Below are positions 24,869 through 35,942 of a stretch of DNA of 64,000 nucleotides, piece by piece. The DNA is taken from contig NC_135365.1 of assembly GCF_051622035.1 (NCBI RefSeq), forward strand, positions 25,854,001 through 25,918,000, in the 5' to 3' direction. The notes under the pieces are model-generated. The model saw only the letters and a list, made by a program, of their open reading frames with translations, made no database searches and was not told where the DNA came from. The position numbers were made by a program, and so were the translations under genes. This DNA comes from Arctopsyche grandis (lineage: Eukaryota > Arthropoda > Insecta > Trichoptera > Hydropsychidae). Position 1 is the stretch's first letter, and each line of letters opens with the position of its first letter.

Positions 24869-25755
24869 ATATATGTTACACCGAATCCGTGATATTATCT
24901 ATTACACGCATTCGGCAACAGAATTGCCGAATGCGTGAAAAATGCAAGCACGTCGGCCAGTTCACGGATTCGGCAAATTCTTTGGCGAATACGTGTATTC
25001 GGCAAGAATTTGTCTGCTCAAAGCGTGGAGTCGGCAAATAGACAGCAGCGCTCCGGTGTTGTTTTTTAGAACTGGACAGCGTGTACATTTTTGCCCATAT
25101 TCAAAGACTTCAAAGAGTGTTTGTCTGTAATAGTCCCCTATCCAAAAAATGTTTGTATTTTAAGTTAAAACAATGAGTGAGAGGTGACTACGAGCTTGTT
25201 AAAATACAAAGTGTTCTATGGCTCAAAGTGTTCTATGGCTCAGGTCACGCAGGGCTGTTTTGGTCCTTCGGACAAATGCATCTCCGGACTCCGGAGAGAT
25301 ATATGCAGTTAGATTAAGCGTTTCACACCCGGTGATTTCTTAGTCGCTCACATTTTTATACCTTTGGTCTGGTCGGTGTAGCCGAGAGCTATGTTCTGGG
25401 ACATGGGTAATTAAATTAAATATTTATAACATAATACTGATTCTTCACAAGGTATAAAATTCCGACTGTTAAAATATTGTTCAAAATGTATAAAAATAGC
25501 ATTAATTTATGTACAAGTCATATGAGATGATCGAAACATATGTATGTAGTCATATTATACATAATAATATGTAAATTAAACTAAATTAAACATCCTCGTT
25601 CAGCTGTTACTTTGACACTTGTTCCAGTTCACGCATTCGGCAAAGAATTTGCCGAATCCGTGAACTGGGCAACGTGCTTGCATTTTTCACGCATTCGGCA
25701 ATTCTCTTGCCGAATGCGTGTAATAGACCATTTCACGGATTCGGTGTAACATATA
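24869..25755. mobile_element. fold-back element with hairpin-bearing arms
   Basis: Arms of about 130 bases at 24,869-25,000 and 25,622-25,755 are inverted copies of each other, starting TATATGTTACACCGAATCCG. Within each arm CACGCATTCGGCAA and its complement form an extra hairpin, and CGAATNCGTGAA words recur. The inner 600 bases carry no recognisable gene. The superfamily is unknown to me. Confidence 0.8.
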
Positions 25756-25879
25756 CATACATTAACATATACATACGTTACATTTATAGGAGTAGATTAT
25801 CGTTTGTAAAATTTGCACAAGTTGGGGTTTCTAATTAGGATTTTGCGTTGAAACCATTAAACAATTGTAAATGATAATA

Positions 25880-26190
25880 ATGATGTATGTATTTTTCGGT
25901 TTAACAATGTCGTGAATTATCTTTTTCGAAGACCTGCATGCTAGGATTGTATAGTAATTATTTTTTGACCTCTTATTGTGTATTTATATGCAAATCTATC
26001 TACATTTATACATATATACATACACGATAATGACAATATTTATATTTATAAATGCATATATATGTGTACGTATTATTCTATAGTTATATATTATTTATTT
26101 GAGGAATTTTTATTATTATATTATTTAAACGTCATTGTAAACAAAATATTTGTATAGTAAATCTATTGTATTTTGATGCGTCTTTTTTTT
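25880..26190. repeat. duplicated segment, copy B
   Basis: Same-orientation copy of 22,610-22,950. The fold-back element and hAT relic lie between the two copies. Confidence 0.8.
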
Positions 26191-26253
26191 TAGAATATGG
26201 TTTTCTTTCAGAGTTATTGTCAAATTGTTATTGTTCATTGTCATATTTGTTAT

Positions 26254-26632
26254 TTTTGCGTAGGGGTGGGTTCAGGATTCAAATGAAAGGCCAAAGTCGC
26301 TTCACAACATTTATTCAACACGTAAAGTGTGATTCAGGAGGTCCACATGTAATCACCGCTCTCTCCAGAATACTCGATCCACCGTGAGTACCTCCTTATA
26401 AAGGACAAGTTTCCCAGCATAGCATCCCAGATTTGATGGCGTGTCTTTTGTCTCGGCATGTAGGTCTACCTTGGCGAGTCGCACGCACTCACCCCAGTTC
26501 TGAGAACTCTAGCGTATCCTTTGTTTGGGCACTAACACAGTCCCATTAGCCTAAACTAGGTTTTCTATTGTTCATCCTAGAATGCACTTAGACATTGGAT
26601 AACCTCTCCCACGTTCCCACGCTACATTATTG
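26254..26632 (-). mobile_element. diverged LTR of the TGTT...AACA family
   Basis: TTTGCGTAGGGGTGGGTTCA at the left and AAAGGCCAAAGTCGCTTCAC match the family (compare 48623) with many substitutions. The right end is approximate. It is older than the other copies. Confidence 0.6.
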
Positions 26633-27391
26633 TTGTGGATTTGATTGACTAAAATCCTTGGATGACTTCACGAATTCGTTCTATATCTTTTAAAATAGTG
26701 AAGATCGTTAAATGAGACAATTGCAACACTAGAACACAATATTGTTTCAACACTTCAGGTTTAATTTCCATGTCAATCACATTTCTCTTTTTTTACCGGT
26801 CATTTTAGGCACAATTAATCAATTATTATCTCACAAAATATCTGATGACATCAGAAGAACAAAGGGGATGTATTTATTTATTCTTGGAAAAACTATAGTT
26901 TAGTTACATTTATGTTTGTCTCAATGTTTATGATTGTCAAACTACGTGAGATGACATATGTACAAGTTGTTTGTCATTCCATGTAGTCCGGTCTCCGAGA
27001 AGTAGTTGTATGATTCAACTACATCTTGGAGACTAGCAGTTGGAGCCAGTCCAGAAGTTCTGTTACTCGGACGGATTGCCGAATGACAAATCAGACTCTG
27101 ATGATGTAAAAATGCGTATTGCAATAGAGCGAGGACAATTCGTAAAGTCCAGGAGAGTGCTTTATAGTTGTCACCTCAGCATAAAAGTGCTATGTTTGGT
27201 TGGTTCTTTTAGATGGAAGTGAAACGTGGGCGTTGAATGTGATAACTATGAGAATAACTTCATCTATTGTTATTACGTACATATATGTAGATAAAGTAAA
27301 ACTAAAGATCGACAGTGTTCATAATTTGGCGAAGTTCTTCGTCATTTCAATCATCTTATTCACAAAGTTGGAACTCGAAGTTGAAGTGTGT
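26633..27391. other. intergenic, nothing recognised
   Basis: No supported gene. A short open frame near 27,040-27,220 has no recognisable similarity. Confidence 0.4.
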
Positions 27392-27495
27392 GAAGGATTC
27401 AAGTAAAAGGCCAAAGTCGTTTCACAGCATTTATAGATGATTAAGGAGATACACACACTGCCAGTGCTCTGTCCAGAATGCCTTGATATGGTCTA
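27392..27495 (-). repeat. fragment of a TGTT...AACA-family LTR
   Basis: AAGTAAAAGGCCAAAGTCGT through GTCCAGAATGCC matches part of the LTR. The segment CCTTGATATGGTCTAA is repeated just after it. Confidence 0.6.
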
Positions 27496-27600
27496 AGTGA
27501 GATATGGTCTAATATAATGCGGCCTGTGCGACTCTAATAGAATGCCTTGATATGGTCTAATATATTAGCCAGCAGTTTGGGTGTGCTTGTGTTTGTGTTA

Positions 27601-28993
27601 TGGTGCGTACGCACCAAGCCAACGAACGGCCCACAGGCCAACTTTAAAAACCAATAGCGTACAAAATATCGAAATAAAAATTAAATTTAAAAAATGAAAT
27701 TAAATATCAAAATTAAAACTATTATTATTATATTAAAATTAAATTCAAGTATCAAAATAAAATTATAATCATTATATTAAAATTAAAATTAAATATTGAA
27801 AGTTAAAACAGAACATGCACAATTTAAATAAATTTTCGAGATTGACCTAAAATTAGATCATCAACAATCACATACAGGTAATCCTCGACTTTTGTTTGTC
27901 GAAGATGTTTTGACTTACGAAGATACGCACTAAGATCGAAAAAAAATCAAAGAATTATTATTTTTACTTCCCCGTAATGCGCATTTACTGAGAATATATC
28001 TAGCCAGCAGCATAGCTCGGACGTTAAGCTTCTGCTTACCGTCAAGAAGGTGCCGGGTTCTATCCCTGAATGAAAATGAATTTTTCAGAGTATGCTGTTG
28101 GTCAGACCTGGATTTGTGACTCCAGGTTGATCGTTTCCTATCAGAGTTTGCCAATTTTCTCTGATTTCATTGTTGAAACGGTTCCCGGAAAAAAAAAATT
28201 GGCTAAAAATCCTTCCTACCTACTATGTCACCACTATTTGAAATTTGATGGATGTACAATAAAAATTTATGAACAATTCATAGATGTCTCGTTGATTTGC
28301 GAGTTTTTTCAGTGTCTCGCAATTCAACGACTTATAATAAAAAAAAAATGCTGCATTTGTATTTGTAATTGGCCAGGAAGGCGCATTGGGATTTACCTGT
28401 AAGGCCTTCCTGGTATATATGTAAAATAAAAAAAATAAAAAAAAATAAAATGTATTAGTATGGGTGATCCAACGATTTTTGCTAACCCGGGGTGTTGTCG
28501 GTCACATCAAACGGATTTTTTTATTCTTCAATTGTTTCTCTCGTCGAAATAAATCAAGTAATTAAATCATTTCAGAGGTAAAATTTATCGGATAATGTGT
28601 GATTATTAATTTTATTTCGACGAAAGAAAAAAAACCCTTTGACAAATCACCGACATCCGACACCGCGTTTTTTTATGAATTGTTTTTTTTTTATCGATCA
28701 TCCAAGTGGAAATACAGTAACATCTCGTGACGACTTTAACAATATTTTTTTTCGCTCGTACGCAGAGAAATTATAATATTTCTCTGGTTTTAAATGCGGT
28801 ATCGTCGTAATTCAAAACATTGTTGTAATTCAAAACATCAACGATGATCTAATTTTAGCTCAATCTCGCTCTTTAGCTTGATTTTGATATTTAATTTCAA
28901 TTTTAAAATTTAATTTTTATTTCGATATTTTGTACGCTACTGCTGGTTAAAAAGTTGGCCCAAAATCGTCGTTGGTTTAGTCCGTAAGCACCA
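27601..28993. mobile_element. Harbinger-like MITE with long inverted repeats
   Basis: The ends TGGTGCGTACG and CGTAAGCACCA are inverted, and the arms stay similar for over 90 bases (CAACG, GGCCAACTTT, GCGTACAAAATATCGAAAT). A TTA target duplication lies at 27,598-27,600 and 28,994-28,996. A SINE sits inside (28,002-28,448), and another inverted repeat (CGTCGAAATAAA) flanks 28,540-28,625. No transposase is present. Confidence 0.75.
28002..28448 (+). mobile_element. tRNA-derived SINE, copy 1
   Basis: It starts AGCCAGCAGCATAGCTCGG, with an A-box-like TAGCTCGG...TTAAGC and a B-box-like GGGTTCTATCCC about 45 bases on, as in a tRNA-like pol III head. The 3' part with GGCCAGGAAGGCGCATTGGG and CCTTCCTGGTATATATG, then an A/T tail, is shared with the LINE relic ending near 51,690. 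Other copies lie at 55,222 (+) and 56,870 (-). Confidence 0.85.
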
Positions 28994-29081
28994 TTAACCA
29001 CCAAGAGATTATTGGGTTCGATCGCGGGCTAATCTTTGATACAGACTTGGATATTTTACATACATACATACATATACATAT

Positions 29082-29464
29082 TGTTGCGTAGGGGTGGGTG
29101 GAGGATCCAAGTAAAATGCCAACAGTCGTATCACAGCATTTATTGATGATTTAGGAGATACACGCAGTGTCACTGCTAAGTCCAGAATGAATTATATCGC
29201 CTACGTACCGCCTTATAAAGGGTAGATCTCTCAGGACGCCTAATCTGTTTACCTGTTGTATAGTCACGTATTCGGATATGTATTTCCAAGACATTGGGTC
29301 TTCCCGTACCGATTCTGAGAACTAACTAATAACGGTCATTGTTTAGCCTAAATGCACTTAGAGTCCAGATATAATCTTTGGAAGTAAGTGCATGCATTTA
29401 GTTAACCGATAACAGATATCCGTTGGTCTAAGTACAATTCGCTCAATCCACGGCGTACGTAACA
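29082..29464 (-). mobile_element. solo LTR, TGTT...AACA family
   Basis: TGTTGCGTAGGGGTGGG to CGGCGTACGTAACA, with ATAT target duplications at 29,078-29,081 and 29,465-29,468. On the family's sense strand it reads right to left. Confidence 0.9.
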
Positions 29465-29479
29465 ATATGTATATGTATG

Positions 29480-29931
29480 TATGTAAAATCTGATAAAATT
29501 TAACGGAAAATCGTGCAATATATTTATTTATGTATGTTTCACGAATCAATTTCCAAACATTTGAAATATTAGGGGTTATGTAATATTTTAGCATTTACAG
29601 TCATACAAGAAAATAAGCAGGTGCTTGGGGCCCCGAAATGGGCCTTTTCTACCATAATTTATGTCTTAAAAATTATTGTTACTATTGTTCAAAATACGTC
29701 TGTAAGTCAAGAATAAATTAAATTAATAGCTATCTTACATATCTAGTATTTTAAAATAGTACCTATTTTATTCCAAAATCTGTTATATAAATAAAAAAAA
29801 AAGTATGGTTTTGTAAAATCCTAATGAAAAATCATATACTGAATAGCGAGATAAATACGATGATAACATTTTTTTACTGAAGCCTCTAATTTCTAATGCC
29901 CAGGGGCCTCCTATTTACTTGATCCATCACT
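29480..29931 (+). repeat. upstream module of R1, copy a
   Basis: The stretch with AAAATCTGATAAAATTTAACG, CTTGGGGCCCCGAAATGGGC and CCTATTTTATTCC is repeated at 51,925-52,416, in both cases directly before an R1 cassette. Array duplication thus included several hundred bases of upstream DNA. Confidence 0.75.
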
Positions 29932-30170
29932 GGATATAATTTTTCGTCTCGTCATCAGCCCACGCCCAATTACAAAAATTGTTCAAGGTGAATCTAAATT
30001 TTCCACATACTCAATAATGGATTATATCACATTGATAATCGCTTGTACTATGTTTGGTTTAAAGTGTAAGATTATGTTGTTTTTAGCTATAATGTTTTAT
30101 TTTAATCACTCCGCCCAATCGCTGCCCATATAATAATTAGATCTTGTGATTTCTCGACTTTTGTTGAATC
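29932..30170 (+). promoter_or_regulatory. R1 cassette a (promoter plus first-exon-like)
   Basis: R1 is defined by GATATAA, TTTCGTCTCGTCA, CAAAAATTGTTCAAG|GTGAATC (a good splice donor at 29,988), then CCACAT, AATAATGGATTATATCACATT and TTTTAATCACTCCGCCCAATCG. Read as an mRNA start, the first exon would end at 29,987. A short hydrophobic open stretch beginning at the ATG near 30,016 recurs in several copies but changes frame between them, so coding is doubtful. Other copies lie at 33,171, 44,426, 51,690, 52,417, 58,046 and 60,226. Confidence 0.5.
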
Positions 30171-30557
30171 TCTGAATATAGTGTACTTTCGATTATCTGG
30201 GCATATGCTGGGGAGTACGGGGCCGGATAAATGAATAACACGGATAATCCAAACTATTAATTTTTGGTGTAGTTTCCATTGTTATATTGACAAAACACCA
30301 ATTCATTGAAAACCCGGATGATTTAAGTCGCGATCAAATATGAACATGTTATCGGAAAAACTACCGATCAACATTTTCAAAGCATTTTAAATTTCTCATT
30401 AATTTGCATATTTCAGATTTCTTGTCATATTTCTTTTTTTATTTTATATTTCTCTTGAAAGCAACGAATGTTCAATTGATGAAGTTGCAACTAAGAGAAT
30501 GCAAAAAATTAATGTTCCCGATTTTTTTATTTTAACTCATAAAAATACAAAAATAAT
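30171..30557. other. array spacer
   Basis: Follows R1 cassette a. The part with CTTTCGATTATCTGGGCATA and AGTACGGG is shared with 44,705-44,790 behind cassette d. No gene is seen. Confidence 0.5.
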
Positions 30558-31130
30558 TACATAAGTGCTATATTTAAAACACAAAACAAACAAGCATTTA
30601 TATTTAACAATATCTCTTTGAACTGATAAATGCTTATCGATCGAAGAAACACGTGAACCAAACTATAATTTTTTTAAATCAAAGTGGGTTTTAGTTTTAG
30701 TTTTTGATTTTGCCACATCCATTAAACTTTTGAGGTCGATCAATCGTGTCTCGATTGTACAAATCCTTTTAAATTTCGTTTGCAGTCTAATTATTTTATT
30801 TTAAATGTATTAAATGTATTGAATATCAATTTTATAAGTATTAGAACGTGAATTAAGCCTAATTTAATCTATTAATATTTCCCTCAGATTTCCATTCGTG
30901 TACGTGTACACCGTCCTCTAACTGTTCTACAGCATCAGTGATATATGTATACATAAGGAAATTTAATCCAAGGTATGTACCAACTATTACGAACATAAGA
31001 ATTGTAATCTTCTCAAATGTTACAAAGCACAAATGTTACTACTTAAACTTGAGCCATTCTAACACTGGGTAAAAAACGAATAACTGTTGGATACGAATAG
31101 CCCAGACTAGTTAGCTAGTTGGAAAACCAT
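30558..31130 (+). repeat. R2 cassette 1 (exon 30888-30972)
   Basis: R2 runs from GTGCTATATTTAAAACACAA through a GATA/TATCGAT-rich block, CAAAGTGGGT, GATTTTGCCACATCCATTAA, an acceptor CCCTCAG, an exon-like core, a donor GTATGTACC, and a tail with GGATACGAATAGCCCAGAC. In this copy the core is 85 bases and contains in-frame stops (TGA, TAA) after an ATATATGTATACATAA insertion-like change. The splice sites are intact. Confidence 0.75.
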
Positions 31131-31219
31131 TATATTATTATATTATTAAAAACATATTATGTAAATGTCCGTCTACCAAATGAATTTAAATTGTGACACT
31201 TTAATGAAATTATTGAACA

Positions 31220-31790
31220 TTACATAAGTGCTATATTAGAAACACAAAACGAACCAGCATTTATATTTATCAGTATCTCTTTGTACTGATAAATGTTTAT
31301 CGATAGAAGAAATACGATAAGCCAAATTAATCGTTTTTCAAATCAAAGTGGGTACTATTAAATTTTGATTTTGCCACATCCATTAAACTTTTGAAGTCGA
31401 TCAATCTTGTCTCGAATGTACAAAACCTTTTCAATTTCGTTTCTCATCTAATTATTTGATTTTAAACGTACAAATGTATTGAATATCAATTTTAAAGTAT
31501 TAGATAGGGAATTAAGCCTAATTTAATTTATTATTATTTCCCTCAGATTTTGCATTCGTGTACGTGTAATTGTCCTCTAACTCTTATACAGCATCAGTGG
31601 TATGAGCAAGGAAATTTAATCCAAGGTATGTACCAATTATTACGAATATAAAAAAATATATCTTCTCAAATGTAACAAAACACAGCGCTACTCAAACTTG
31701 AGCCATTCTAACACTGGGTTGACACGAATAAGTCTGTTGGATACGAGTAGCCCAGACCGAGAAGCTAGTTGGAAAACTTTAACATATTAT
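31220..31790 (+). repeat. R2 cassette 2 (exon 31547-31625)
   Basis: The acceptor CCTCAG and donor GTATGTACC are intact. The 79-base core has two compensating one-base indels that keep its length, and one frame stays open through QHQWYEQGNLIQ. Confidence 0.75.
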
Positions 31791-31799
31791 GTAAATTAA

Positions 31800-32160
31800 A
31801 CCATTAAACTTTTGAAGTCGATCAATCGTGTCTCGAATGTACAAATCCTATTCAATTTCGTTTATAGTCTTATTATTTTATTTTATACGTATAAATCTAT
31901 TCCAAATCTAATATCCAATTTAATTTATTATTTTTTTCCTCAGATTCGCATTTGTGTACATGAATACCGTCCTCAAACTCTTCTACAGCATCAGTGGTAT
32001 GAGCAAGGAAAATTAATCCAAGGTATGTACCAACTATTACCAATATACAAATATATACATATATCGTCTCAAATGTTACATAGTGCTACTCAAACTCGAT
32101 CCATGCATTAACCGATTTGACAGAAATAACTGTGTTGGATACGAGTAGCCCAGATTACGT
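31800..32160 (+). repeat. R2 cassette 3 (exon 31944-32022)
   Basis: A 5'-shortened copy without the GATA block. The acceptor TCCTCAG, the 79-base core (open; EYRPQTLLQHQWYEQGKLIQ) and the donor are intact. Confidence 0.75.
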
Positions 32161-32339
32161 TATTACAATAGGACGTTACCCGTAACGTGGCAACCGGTGA
32201 TCCAACCCTTTCAAGTCGGATCGCACCTAATTTTACCCGTTCAAGCTACTCGGTCTGAGTTAACGCGAATCAAGTTATTTAATCAGTTAACGCGAACTGA
32301 CTCAACTTTTGATCTTGGTATACTATTTAGGAGTGACTT

Positions 32340-33095
32340 TTCGATTCATATTTCTGGTATGTGATATGTAGGGCTACCAAAATTCTTGGATTTGTTTTGC
32401 GCAATTCTCACTACTTTCAAGATCCAAGTATAATGGTGTTACTTTATTGTTCGCTTGTCCGGAGCATATTGGAGTTTGGGTCTGTAATTTCGAGTCCTAC
32501 TGAAATTAAATTCTCTCTCTTGATAGTAAGAGTTAAAAAAAAAAAATTTTAGATGCCTTTATATGAAGAAATATAAATATTACACCTATTTATTTCCCAC
32601 TGCCTTTTTACAAGGTATGCTAGGCTTTGACTCATTATCTTCGAGAAGAATTATTGCCATTTCCAAATATTTCTTTGGAGTATTATAGGGAAGAATCGAC
32701 AACTCTTCGATTTTATTTGAATTAAAATTTTGGGCGCCTGAATGAGGTAGAGCTTTGCGTCATCATTTACTTTTCCAACCTATTCCTGCGAAAACGTCTG
32801 CTTTCAATAACTCGTCTCTTGCTATCTAGGCTATCCGGTTCCTTAATGTGATTGATGAGTATTTGGACCCGTTCAATTTTCATGTTGATGAGCTGGTTAG
32901 GTTCTTGAGATTCAACACGAGACTATTTGAATGAAATGAATGATTGGAATTTTTATTGTTTTTATTTTGTTATTTTCATTCTTTTGTTTTGTAAAACTAG
33001 TGTGACGCTTTGGGGTCACCTCTCAGATCACACTGGTAATTTAATTTTATTATTATTATAAATAATAAATAAAATTAAATAAATAATATAATACC
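32340..33095 (+). pseudogene. LINE fragment, 3' part of a jockey/CR1-like ORF2
   Basis: Codons at 32,370-32,510 encode ATKILGFVLRNSHYF and a CSLVRSILEFGS stretch, like the end of the LINE ORF2 at 38,880-38,990. Frames are broken afterwards. The 3' end shows GTGACGCTTTGGGGTCACC and an A/T tail. Confidence 0.7.
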
Positions 33096-33170
33096 TTTTT
33101 TTATACAATCCAAGACTCAACTCTGAAAGATAATAAGAAAGACTCAAGTCACTATATCGGTATCACTATT

Positions 33171-33385
33171 TCGCTTCGATATAACTCTTTCATCTCGTCA
33201 GTAACAAAAATTGTTCAAGGTGAATCTAAATTTTCCACATCAAATTTATCAATAATGAATTATATCACATTGATAATCGCTTGTACTTTGTTCGGTTTAA
33301 AGTCTATAGATTACGTTGTTTTTAGTTAAAATATTTTATCCGAATCACGCCGCCAAATCACTGCCTACATAGTAACTACGTACAT
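33171..33385 (+). promoter_or_regulatory. R1 cassette b
   Basis: GATATAACTCTTTCATCTCG, TCAGTAACAAAAATTGTTCA, AG|GTGAATC donor, and ATGAATTATATCACATTG are all present. See cassette a for the interpretation. Confidence 0.5.
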
Positions 33386-33476
33386 ACACATGTACATATG
33401 TAAATCTGATAAAAGCTAACGGAGCACTTTGCAATATATTTTTAAATTTTAAATTTTCAACCAGTTGAAATATTAA

Positions 33477-33850
33477 GAGGGCTGGACACCATCGCTTTGT
33501 CCATATAAACGTATTAGACTTCTCCCTTCCTCAATTATGGCACTAGAGAAATTATTTTTTAATATGCTATGGATATCCACCAGAGGCATGTTTTTGTGGT
33601 TTTATTTTTCAATAATCTTGAAACAGTACATAGTTGAAGAACATCCCATTTTATTGGAAATTGACCACGATGATAATCCAGTGCTTGCTAAAGTCGTGAT
33701 TTTTCCTTTTTCTTCCTTATATGAATGGGCGCATTTGTTCATGTTGATTACTAATTATTCAATTTTGATGTTACCACAACGAAATGACCCGCGAAATCGA
33801 ACCCAAATTTTAGAGAACAATCATATTCAAAATATGTGATCGTTAAAAAC
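33477..33850 (+). mobile_element. truncated TTAA-target MITE relative
   Basis: It starts TTAA-GAGGGCTGGACACC and matches 10,607-10,712 for about 105 bases. It then carries an open stretch of 100 codons (33,537-33,839) with hydrophobic segments (MFLWFYFSIILKQYIVEEHP), of unknown nature. The right terminus was not found. Confidence 0.5.
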
Positions 33851-33895
33851 CCGATACATAAAAGGATAATATTTTTATTGCGTGACTGTACATAT

Positions 33896-34054
33896 GTATA
33901 TATGAATTTGTCAGTCTATAATTTTAGTCTTATTATTAAAAAAAATACAAGAAATGTAAATTACTGGTAAATTTTCCACTTTATTGTTAATTGAAGATGA
34001 TGAAATTTTGCTGATTGCAATTTTTGTATTGCCATCCCTACATATGTATGTAGG
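33896..34054. repeat. duplicated segment, copy A
   Basis: GTCAGTCTATAATTTTAGTC, AAATTACTGGTAAATTTTCC and GCTGATTGCAATTTTTGTAT recur at 39,556-39,713, on the other side of the LINE. In both places a CAGTGCCGG MITE follows. Confidence 0.8.
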
Positions 34055-34269
34055 CAGTGCCGGCCTTACACCCAATGGCGCCCTCGGGCATTTTTTTCTA
34101 AACACCCTTAGAAAAAAATTTCGCTTTTGGCGCTCTAATCTAAAATTTTGTATTGCTTTTGGCGCTCTAATTTTAAAATTTAAAGCGCCTTTGACGCATC
34201 GAGCGGCGCCCTACTTATTTGGCGCCCTCGGGCGCCGCCCGACCCAGCCCCCTCCCAAAACCGGCACTG
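34055..34269. mobile_element. hAT-type MITE, CAGTGCCGG family, copy 1
   Basis: Ends CAGTGCCGGCC and ACCGGCACTG, with a nearly perfect 8-bp target duplication (TATGTAGG at 34,047-34,054, TATGTATG at 34,270-34,277). GC-rich GGCGCCCTCGGGC words sit near both ends. Confidence 0.82.
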
Positions 34270-34479
34270 TATGTATGTACGTATCGATGTAGGGATGGCG
34301 ATATGAAAAAAAGCAACGGGCTTTACTTCAACAATCGCTTGTGTTCTCAATTTATTCTTAATTTTAACTTTTTCACTTAAAAGCCACGAATTTCAAATGA
34401 TGAAGCTGCAATTAGGAGGATGCAAAAATTAATGTTCCCAATTGTTACTTAAATTCAAAAAAATACGAAAATTATTTAC
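34270..34479. other. array spacer
   Basis: AT-rich; the segment near 34,300-34,430 resembles 56,295-56,420. No gene. Confidence 0.4.
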
Positions 34480-34880
34480 ATATGTAAGTGCTATATTAGA
34501 AACACAAATCGAATAAGCGTTTATATTTATCAGTATCTCTTTGGACTGATAAATGCTTATCGATAGATGAAATACAATAAGCCAAAATATCGTTTTTTTT
34601 AAATCAAAGTGGGTACCTAAAATTTTTGATTTTGCCACATCCATCAAACTTTCGAAGTAGATCAATCGTGTCTTGAATATACAGAACCTTTTAAATTTCG
34701 TATGCAATCTAATTACTTAATTTTAAACGTATTAAATGTAGTGAATATCCAATTTAATTTATTATTTTTTCCCTACGATTCGCATTCGTGTACGTGAATA
34801 CTGTCCTCGAACTCTTCTACAGCATCAGTGGTACGAGCAAGGAAAATTAATCCAAGGTATGTACCAACTATTACAAATAT
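34480..34880 (+). repeat. R2 cassette 4 (exon 34778-34856)
   Basis: The 79-base core is open and the donor is intact, but the acceptor reads CCCTACG rather than CAG, so this copy probably cannot be spliced in. Confidence 0.75.
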
Positions 34881-34920
34881 AATAAAATATACCTTTGTAT
34901 GTACATACATATATAGTACT

Positions 34921-35835
34921 AGGGTTTCTGATTTCCCGGACTTTTTCAATTCCCGGAATACGGGACGGAGCCTGGGATCGTTTCCGGGATTCCCGGGATC
35001 CCGGGACACGTGTAAAAAAAATTTTTTTTTTCAATTTTATATATATTTTATTACTAAAAACAATAATTATGTATTTAGAAAATATAAAAAAAGTAAATAT
35101 TACATGATACATCTATTGACTGGAAAAAAACTATTAACTTGGTTTTATTATTAAAAGGGACGAAATTATTTTTTTTTAATTATCGGTTTTTTCTCCTATC
35201 AATACTGATATAAATTAAAATATACATACGTATATTTTAATTTCTTTTTTTAAAGTCGAGTTTATTTTTATTTACGTTGTTTTGTATATTTGTTTTTGAT
35301 AACTCCTTATATAATTCTTCATTCATCGTCAAACACACAATTGTTTCAACTTCATCCGAATCTAAAAGAGTTTCTACCATTGTGGAATCGTCAATACAAG
35401 AAGGATATACTCGCTTCATAATAGTTTCACCGTAGGATACACATTTGCTTTTAATACAACACTCAAGAATGTTTTGTTCGGTATAAAATTAGAATTATTT
35501 AAAATTTGTGTTAAAAAAATAAGTTTCAGGCTTCCTCTTTCTTCGATTTTAATTTTCAATTCTCGGAATAATTTATCGGTAAGGTCAAGTCCTTCGGTAT
35601 TGAGATTTTCCAAAAATAGAATAATAAGAAACGATTTTGGCCATAATGCTCATAAAACTTCCACGTTCGGGGAATGCGCTGTACTTAGTGCTAAACAACA
35701 AACCTTTTGAGAATATTTTACAATTCTTTGTTTATTTGATTTATTATTTCGGACGTGAAAATGTTATATATTTTCAAGATTTTTTTAAATCCAATTCCCG
35801 GGATTCGAGATAAGAATTCCCAGGAGACGGGACAA
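34921..35835 (-). mobile_element. decayed hAT element with TCCCGGGA ends
   Basis: The left end shows AGGGTTTCTGATTTCCCGG and repeated TTCCCGGGATCCCGGGA; the right end has AATTCCCGGGATTC. Minus-strand frames at 35,237-35,419 and 35,416-35,613 (LKIKIEERGSLKLIFLTQIL) look like a hAT transposase interior, broken between them. Confidence 0.6.
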
Positions 35836-35942
35836 CAAAAATATTATTAGTTATTATATTATTAGGATTATTAGTTCGTCGTCGCGTTCAGTCGTATCGC
35901 CAAAGTGTGTTTTTGCTACTTCTTCATTGTTACTATTATAAA

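Noticed and set aside
28002..28080. A functional tRNA gene
   Set aside because: A and B boxes are present, but no cloverleaf can be completed and the sequence recurs as the head of a SINE.
30558..32160. R2 as an ordinary LTR or LINE
   Set aside because: I see no terminal repeats, tail, target duplications or coding region, and copies stand in tandem with conserved splice junctions. It stays possible that it is a non-coding transposon.
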